A stretch of 24,668 nt of DNA from Deltaproteobacteria bacterium RIFOXYA12_FULL_61_11 (lineage in GTDB: Bacteria; Bdellovibrionota_F; JAHFAK01; YA12-FULL-61-11), in assembly GCA_001799195.1 (NCBI GenBank), contig MGSU01000336.1:1-24668 (forward strand), in the 5' to 3' direction. The notes under the pieces were generated by a model. That model had not been told where the DNA came from. It saw nothing but the letters and a program-made list of their open reading frames with translations, and did not search any database. A program made the translations under genes and the position numbers. This document shows positions 24,450-24,668 of the stretch, one piece after another. The stretch's first letter is position 1. Every line of letters begins with the position of its first letter.

Positions 24450-24668
24450 CGACGCCTCGTGCTGGTGAAGGCCTCCAACCATTCGAGGATGGTGCCGAGG
24501 TGCAGGGAAAACAAGAGGTTGTATTCAGTGAAACACGCGGCCAAGCAGGCTTGGCAGCCTTGGCGCGAGGTGGAACGGAGAGCCTGATCCAGACCGACCC
24601 GGCGGTAGTCGGCGGCCGGGACCTGGCCGATCAACAGGGAGCAGGGATAGACCCGTCCGTCGGTGTCG
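24446..24668 (-). CDS. C-terminal part of a SPASM-type radical SAM protein, 5' end beyond the window
   Basis: The visible 73 residues start with TDGRVYPCSLLIG and continue to GCQACLAACFTEYNLLFS. This is the end of a SPASM domain: a strand with a cysteine after GRVYP, then a CxxCxxxC cluster, followed by a hydrophobic, arginine-ending tail. The rest of the gene, including any CxxxCxxC motif, lies to the right of the window, so calling it radical SAM is by domain association. The stop overlaps the next gene's start as ATGA, showing that the leftward operon extends beyond the right edge. Confidence 0.7.
   Translation of the reverse strand, partial: DTDGRVYPCSLLIGQVPAADYRRVGLDQALRSTSRQGCQACLAACFTEYNLLFSLHLGTILEWLEAFTSTRRR

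Noticed and set aside
18844-24668. A ribosomally made peptide (RiPP) precursor for the SPASM enzymes
   Set aside because: Gaps between genes are 11 bases or less, leaving no room for a precursor; one could still lie outside the window.

Overview
The window is GC-rich, densely coding bacterial DNA with no tRNA, rRNA, insertion sequence, integrase or CRISPR array that I can see. The gene set (PhaR-type polyhydroxyalkanoate regulator, FYDLN-acid protein, tilS-ftsH-cdaA-cdaR-glmM order, response-regulator/HD-GYP fusion, many oxygen-sensitive Fe-S enzymes) suggests a Gram-negative lineage of deltaproteobacterial type (Desulfobacterota, Myxococcota or a related candidate group), probably living at least partly without oxygen. 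The assignment is an inference from gene content, not a phylogeny.

Left part (1-5.5 kb). A leftward group holds a 94-residue protein of unknown function, phaR and a radical SAM/SPASM-type protein cut by the window edge. Facing away from it is a receiver-GAF-HD-GYP protein, probably a c-di-GMP phosphodiesterase. Convergent with that is a tight three-gene leftward operon: a FYDLN-acid zinc-ribbon protein, a divergent PdxJ homologue that has lost several conserved catalytic-site residues, and a probably exported metallo-beta-lactamase-fold protein that has lost essentially every metal ligand.

Middle (5.7-12.3 kb). A rightward housekeeping operon: tilS (tRNA-Ile lysidine synthetase), ftsH (membrane AAA+ protease), cdaA (diadenylate cyclase), cdaR (its YbbR-type partner) and glmM (phosphoglucosamine mutase). 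Most junctions are 3-4 base start/stop overlaps. tilS runs 134 bases into ftsH.

Right part (12.3 kb to the end). This is the accessory and most interesting region. Two convergent arms meet at 18842-18843. The rightward arm is a GT39-like polyprenyl-sugar glycosyltransferase, two B12-binding-type radical SAM proteins and a GNAT acetyltransferase. The leftward arm, read from the window edge, is the SPASM-type tail of a radical SAM protein, a COG1964/tetraether-synthase-like radical SAM protein, two consecutive U32-family proteins whose cysteine patterns resemble the UbiU/UbiV oxygen-independent hydroxylase pair, a SPASM-type radical SAM protein and a third B12-binding-type radical SAM protein. 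The five junctions from the edge-truncated gene onward are four 4-base overlaps and one 11-base gap carrying a strong ribosome-binding site. One more radical SAM gene lies tail-to-tail with glmM. Eight radical SAM genes and a U32 pair in under 25 kb point to an anaerobic pathway that modifies a hydrophobic or lipid-linked substrate. I propose this as a candidate undescribed system; its product cannot be deduced from the sequence. The leftward operon continues past the right edge.
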